Shown one piece after another: positions 61,166 through 64,000 of a DNA stretch of 64,000 nt. The stretch is from an uncultured Acetatifactor sp. (GTDB taxonomy: Bacteria > Bacillota > Clostridia > Lachnospirales > Lachnospiraceae): the NCBI GenBank assembly GCA_910577185.1, contig CAJTLR010000002.1:44539-108538 (forward strand), given 5' to 3'. The notes under the pieces were generated by a model. That model did not search any database and was not told where the DNA came from. It worked only from the letters and a program-made list of their open reading frames with translations. The translations under genes were made by a program, and so were the position numbers. The stretch's first letter is position 1, and each line of letters opens with the position of its first letter.

Positions 61166-61287
61166 AACTGTACTCCTTTTCTTATTATCTTTGATTTTAT
61201 TCATAACAGATAATCAGTACAGTTGTGACTGCCAGCAAGTTATTTTCCCTCAGCACAATCTGCTAACAGTTTATATCAACTGTACTG
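61166..61287 (-). promoter_or_regulatory. Three-arm attenuator-like leader of the ABC exporter
   Basis: Minus-strand order: arm 1 CAGTACAGTTG (61287-61277, inside the leader ORF), arm 2 CAACTGTACTG (61225-61215), arm 3 AGTACAGTT (61174-61166, between the AAGG of the ribosome site and the exporter ATG). Arms 1 and 2 pair over 11 bp, arms 2 and 3 over 9 bp with an inner ATTATC/GATAAT extension. The two pairings exclude each other. Pairing 2:3 would hide the ribosome site and start codon. Confidence 0.65.
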
Positions 61288-61309
61288 AGTACTTATTTCG
61301 TTTTTTCAT
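61271..61309 (-). CDS. 12-residue leader peptide of the ABC exporter
   Basis: ATG at 61309 with a strong GGAGGT 6 nt upstream (61321-61316) reads MKKRNKYSVQLI and ends at TAA. Codons 8-11 form arm 1 of the leader structure, so a ribosome on this ORF decides which arms pair. Position and form resemble translation-attenuation leaders of erm and cat genes. An extended -10 (TGATATAAA at 61341-61333) lies just upstream. Confidence 0.6.
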   Translation of the reverse strand: MKKRNKYSVQLI

Positions 61310-61387
61310 CTTCAAACCTCCACAAATTGCAATTTATATCAACTTGTCACTTTCTGCCATCTAAACCATATAATTAATATCATAGTT

Positions 61388-61525
61388 TTAGTAACGCATA
61401 TCACTGTTTTTAGTTTCTTCGTTACGGAGATAGCTGCCTTGTAATCCAATATACATCAGCCTTTCACCAAAAGCATCTTTTAATAAAATGATTAATTCGT
61501 CAATATATTCATCTATTCTAAGCAT
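61388..61525 (-). pseudogene. Truncated nucleotidyltransferase-domain gene (N-terminal 45 residues)
   Basis: The ATG at 61525 overlaps the end of the NUDIX gene, and the frame reads MLRIDEYIDELIILLKDAFG, then ERLMYIGLQGSYLRNEETKN and SDMRY before a stop. The GSY-R-E-x-x-SD pattern is the catalytic start of DNA-polymerase-beta-like nucleotidyltransferases (G-S-x-R-...-S-D-I-D). The sequence ends where the second catalytic Asp should come, and no continuation is seen in other frames before the exporter leader. It is read as a decayed gene. Confidence 0.65.
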
Positions 61526-61977
61526 TCCGGATCACCTATTTCCTCATTTCCAAGATATTTCACGTATTCTTTTCCTTCATGAAAATTCATTATCGGGCGG
61601 CGGAGTTTTGACGGGAACAATGGTAATTTATTCAATATAGACAAATCCAGCCAGTCAAATCCAACCTGATTTGTATCACCTTGAAGTGTTGCTTTTGGAG
61701 CGTTTCCCAAGTAATCACATAAAAATACTAAATCCATTCTGTGAAAACTCTCACCGTGAACCCCCTCTATAACAAAAAGTAAATCTTTACATTTAACCTC
61801 TATTCCTGCTTCTTCTCTAACTTCCCTTTCAACTGTCTCAGGAAGCATTTCATCACCTTCCTGACCTCCGCCGGGTAAAATATACCATTCCTCCCTGCCA
61901 TCATTCAACTTTATTGCAAGCAATTTACCATTTTGAATTATTACTGCTTTTGCAGAAGTTCGTATTTGTCTTGACAT
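61513..61977 (-). CDS. NUDIX hydrolase
   Basis: About 154 residues. Nudix box GGGQEGDEMLPETVEREVREEAGIEV is complete. The N-terminus SRQIRTSAKAVIIQNGKLLAIKL and the LPGGG lead-in match MutT-type proteins. It would cleave a nucleotide-like diphosphate, substrate unknown. The ATG at 61977 is chosen because AAAGG lies 9 nt upstream; the preceding ATG overlaps that site. It overlaps the truncated nucleotidyltransferase gene by 13 nt, so the two were once coupled. Confidence 0.92.
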   Translation of the reverse strand: MSRQIRTSAKAVIIQNGKLLAIKLNDGREEWYILPGGGQEGDEMLPETVEREVREEAGIEVKCKDLLFVIEGVHGESFHRMDLVFLCDYLGNAPKATLQGDTNQVGFDWLDLSILNKLPLFPSKLRRPIMNFHEGKEYVKYLGNEEIGDPECLE

Positions 61978-62120
61978 ATTTATCATCCTTTCATCTCTTT
62001 TATTGAATCAGTTCACATATCTTATCTTCCCGATATCATGATTGACCATTTGATTATACCACCTGCAATCTCCATTTTCCATATACACTGGTTACACCTA
62101 TAACGCATTCCCCTCTGCCA

Positions 62121-62297
62121 CTATTCGACTTTTTCCAATTCCTCTTCCAGTTCATCATAATTGTCTACTATTCTTGGTTTTATAGTCTTAAGCGAATCAT
62201 GCTCCAGCTGCAATTCAATAATCCATTCATCTATGGAAACCGGCTCCCCTACATTTCTAATAATATGTACATTCTCTTGAAATCCAATAAACAGCAA
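62121..62297 (-). CDS. Small hypothetical ORF or gene remnant (58 codons)
   Basis: On the minus strand a frame with clear coding character reads LLFIGFQENVHIIRNVGEPV, then SIDEWIIELQLEHDSLKTIK and an acidic Glu-rich end. It begins 8 bp after the GNAT gene stop. A TTG at 62297 is the only plausible start and has no good ribosome site, so it may be the tail of a lost gene. No family recognised. This accounts for most of the gap between the GNAT and NUDIX genes. Confidence 0.4.
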   Translation of the reverse strand: MLFIGFQENVHIIRNVGEPVSIDEWIIELQLEHDSLKTIKPRIVDNYDELEEELEKVE

Positions 62298-62305
62298 GGG
62301 AACTT

Positions 62306-63259
62306 TTATAACCTCAAATGTATAATCCGCTCATCAATCCTCCGAACTACGCTATTAGTGTATGCAGTAAAATATTTTAACCAAAATCCGCGAGCTGTTG
62401 GATTAAAACTTTCAAAATCCACTCCAAGTTTGGTACAGCCTTCTCTTTTCAACACAGATATGGTAAAGTTCAGTAAATTTTGATATAATCCCTTACTCCT
62501 GTGTTCCGGCAGACAGTATGCACCTCTGATATGACGATATGTGTCGCCCATTGCAACAAACGTTTCGCCGGAAACCGAAATTTTTACAAACGCACATATT
62601 TTTCCGTTCTGCTTTGCCACAAAGTAACGTGCTCCTTCCTGCATTGAAGATACTACAAACCCCTCTTGTGTTTCAGGCTCACGATTCATAAAGAAAGGGC
62701 TTTCTCTGTAATGTTGATATAACGCTAAATGAAGCGGATAGACAAAATGATATTCTGCCTCTGACAATTCGACTAAATCATATCCGGTACAAAATTCACA
62801 ATGAATCAATTCCATCGGACGGATAGCATCTAAACAGCGTAAACCAAAGCCATAACGGAAAAACTGTTGTTGAAGTTCTTCGTCATGAGCGTATAAGCAG
62901 ATTGCATGGGAAACTGCCCCGGTCTTTATCCATTTTTCTCCTGCCGCCTGATACATAGCTGCATAAATTTGGGGGCGGTTTTTAGAAACGGCTGCATTTG
63001 CACCCATAGGCGAAAAAATCCCTCTCACATCAGTGGCACGAAACGCATTGTCAAAAGGTTCACAACAACACAAGAACCCTATCATCTTTTCATTTTCAAA
63101 TGCAGCAACACCCAATCCATTTTCGGCTAAACCGTATAAGTCAGGAATATCACACACTTGTGGCAATTCTTTTACATATTGCCGCTCATCATTATAATTT
63201 GCAAGGGCAATTTTCATTGCTTCTTTAACGTGCTTTTTTTCAAAATTTAATATATTCAT
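62306..63259 (-). CDS. GNAT-family N-acetyltransferase (two-domain)
   Basis: 317 residues with two GNAT-like halves. N-terminal: GLGVAAFENEKMIGFLCC. C-terminal acetyl-CoA core: RYFVAKQNGKICAFVKISVSGE, IRGAYCLPEHRSKGLYQNLLNFTISVLKREGC (loop EHRSKGLYQN) and GVDFESFNPTARGFWLKYFT. The acceptor is unknown. Proteins of this type are frequent next to resistance genes in Clostridia. AAGGAGA stands 6 nt before the ATG at 63259. Confidence 0.9.
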   Translation of the reverse strand: MNILNFEKKHVKEAMKIALANYNDERQYVKELPQVCDIPDLYGLAENGLGVAAFENEKMIGFLCCCEPFDNAFRATDVRGIFSPMGANAAVSKNRPQIYAAMYQAAGEKWIKTGAVSHAICLYAHDEELQQQFFRYGFGLRCLDAIRPMELIHCEFCTGYDLVELSEAEYHFVYPLHLALYQHYRESPFFMNREPETQEGFVVSSMQEGARYFVAKQNGKICAFVKISVSGETFVAMGDTYRHIRGAYCLPEHRSKGLYQNLLNFTISVLKREGCTKLGVDFESFNPTARGFWLKYFTAYTNSVVRRIDERIIHLRL

Positions 63260-63407
63260 CAATCTCTCCTTATTGTCTACGGAGAGCTAAATTATAGTCA
63301 CCCTCCGTGTCTGAATATAACTACCATTATTTTTCATATCACATCATCTCCTTTACATGAAAATATCTATATAAACACAAGAAAATCTTGTGATACCTAT
63401 CCCTTAG

Positions 63408-64000
63408 TTATCCCATCACACTATTTTCCAAAAATACAATTTTCCTATGCAGTTTCTCTCTCAGCTTAACCATACAATCTGATTCATTTGGGTATTCTTC
63501 GCCAATGCAGCGAATTAATCTGGCATAAGAATATAAATTGCAGAATCTTCGCATCAGTTTTAACGTTTCAGCATAATCTGGCTCTAACACTTTTACACAT
63601 TGATACCCTCGCAGAAAAGTAGTTTTTGCGATCATTTTCCTGTCTGCTGGAATATTCTCCAGCAACGCATCCAGAGCCTGTTCCAAATCAAGCAAAAAGA
63701 AGTGATACATACTATCTTCAAAGTCAATTACTGTGCAACATTGTCTGGTTTCATCCCAAAATACATTATCCGGCTCAAAATCGTAATGAACCAATCCAAA
63801 AGAATCATTTGTCTGAGGAAGCATGTCCAACGCTTGCTGAACTCCCTCCAACTCAACCAGCATTTTATTGGGAGCATGGTATTTTTCAAGCCTTTTCCCA
63901 ATCCATAACAGGACATCACGATATGTCCATTTTCTAATTTTCGGAGAATATTCAGCGGATAACATATGAAGCTGTCCAAGAGCCTTTCCATACGCATACA
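63408..64000 (-). CDS. Aminoglycoside phosphotransferase-family kinase (partial, runs off right edge)
   Basis: C-terminal part of an APH/choline-kinase-fold protein; the frame remains open to the window edge (visible upstream residues YAYGKALGQLHML are the usual helix before the catalytic lobe). Catalytic loop LVHYDFEPDNVFWDE (the HxDxxxxN signature, here H-Y-D-F-E-P-D-N) and metal-binding IDFEDSMYHFFLLDLEQAL are intact. It could phosphorylate an aminoglycoside or a small metabolite such as homoserine or choline; substrate not determined. Confidence 0.88.
   Translation of the reverse strand, partial: YAYGKALGQLHMLSAEYSPKIRKWTYRDVLLWIGKRLEKYHAPNKMLVELEGVQQALDMLPQTNDSFGLVHYDFEPDNVFWDETRQCCTVIDFEDSMYHFFLLDLEQALDALLENIPADRKMIAKTTFLRGYQCVKVLEPDYAETLKLMRRFCNLYSYARLIRCIGEEYPNESDCMVKLREKLHRKIVFLENSVMG

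Overview
The window looks like chromosomal DNA of a Gram-positive, anaerobic gut-type Clostridium, most likely a Lachnospiraceae member. This is inferred from strong AGGAGG ribosome sites, sigma-A promoters with extended -10 boxes, lipoprotein-type sugar-binding proteins, a split two-subunit transketolase, an MsmX-style sugar importer without its own ATPase, and the gene repertoire. No rRNA, tRNA or CRISPR array was seen, and no intact transposase.

Layout: 0-6.7 kb is minus-strand housekeeping: the start of a further CDS at the left edge, metG behind a structured leader, a hypothetical gene, rpe, a membrane-anchored amidase with a repeat-rich cytoplasmic region, and an NAD-dependent epimerase. 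At 7.0-9.8 kb an alcohol dehydrogenase/aldehyde dehydrogenase pair reads rightward. At 9.9-14.8 kb is a pentose operon (FGGY kinase, araD, split transketolase, rhaM family) behind a near-consensus promoter with a LacI-type palindrome. At 14.8-25.1 kb are a large lipoprotein with a solute-binding C-terminal half, a DUF885 metallopeptidase, a membrane-anchored Mrr-like nuclease, a response regulator/ABC exporter/histidine kinase operon, and an ECF sigma factor with a very long C-terminal extension.

At 25.3-39.7 kb lies a complete alpha-glucan locus read leftward: malE (frameshifted at a G8 tract), malF, malG, pullulanase, malQ with an odd charged tail, a debranching enzyme, a HAD phosphatase and a GH31 alpha-glucosidase, with a divergent LacI regulator. 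A secreted alpha-amylase lipoprotein at 48.9 kb would make the oligosaccharides that MalEFG import; the intracellular enzymes would then degrade them.

At 39.8-48.6 kb are a helicase-nuclease fusion, a phospholipid cluster (pssA, psd, a flippase-like protein, PAP2) and a 15-repeat Sel1 protein. At 50.8-54.3 kb aat, clpA and clpS form a compact N-degron operon. From 54.6 kb to the right edge the DNA becomes more A+T-rich and holds small accessory genes (methyltransferase, GNATs, NUDIX, effector-binding domain, ABC exporter, APH-like kinase) with gene remnants.

The two most interesting non-coding signals are (i) a 12-codon leader ORF with three mutually complementary arms ahead of the ABC exporter at 61.2 kb, and (ii) an 89-nt dispersed repeat, present twice in opposite orientation, whose differences preserve base pairing.
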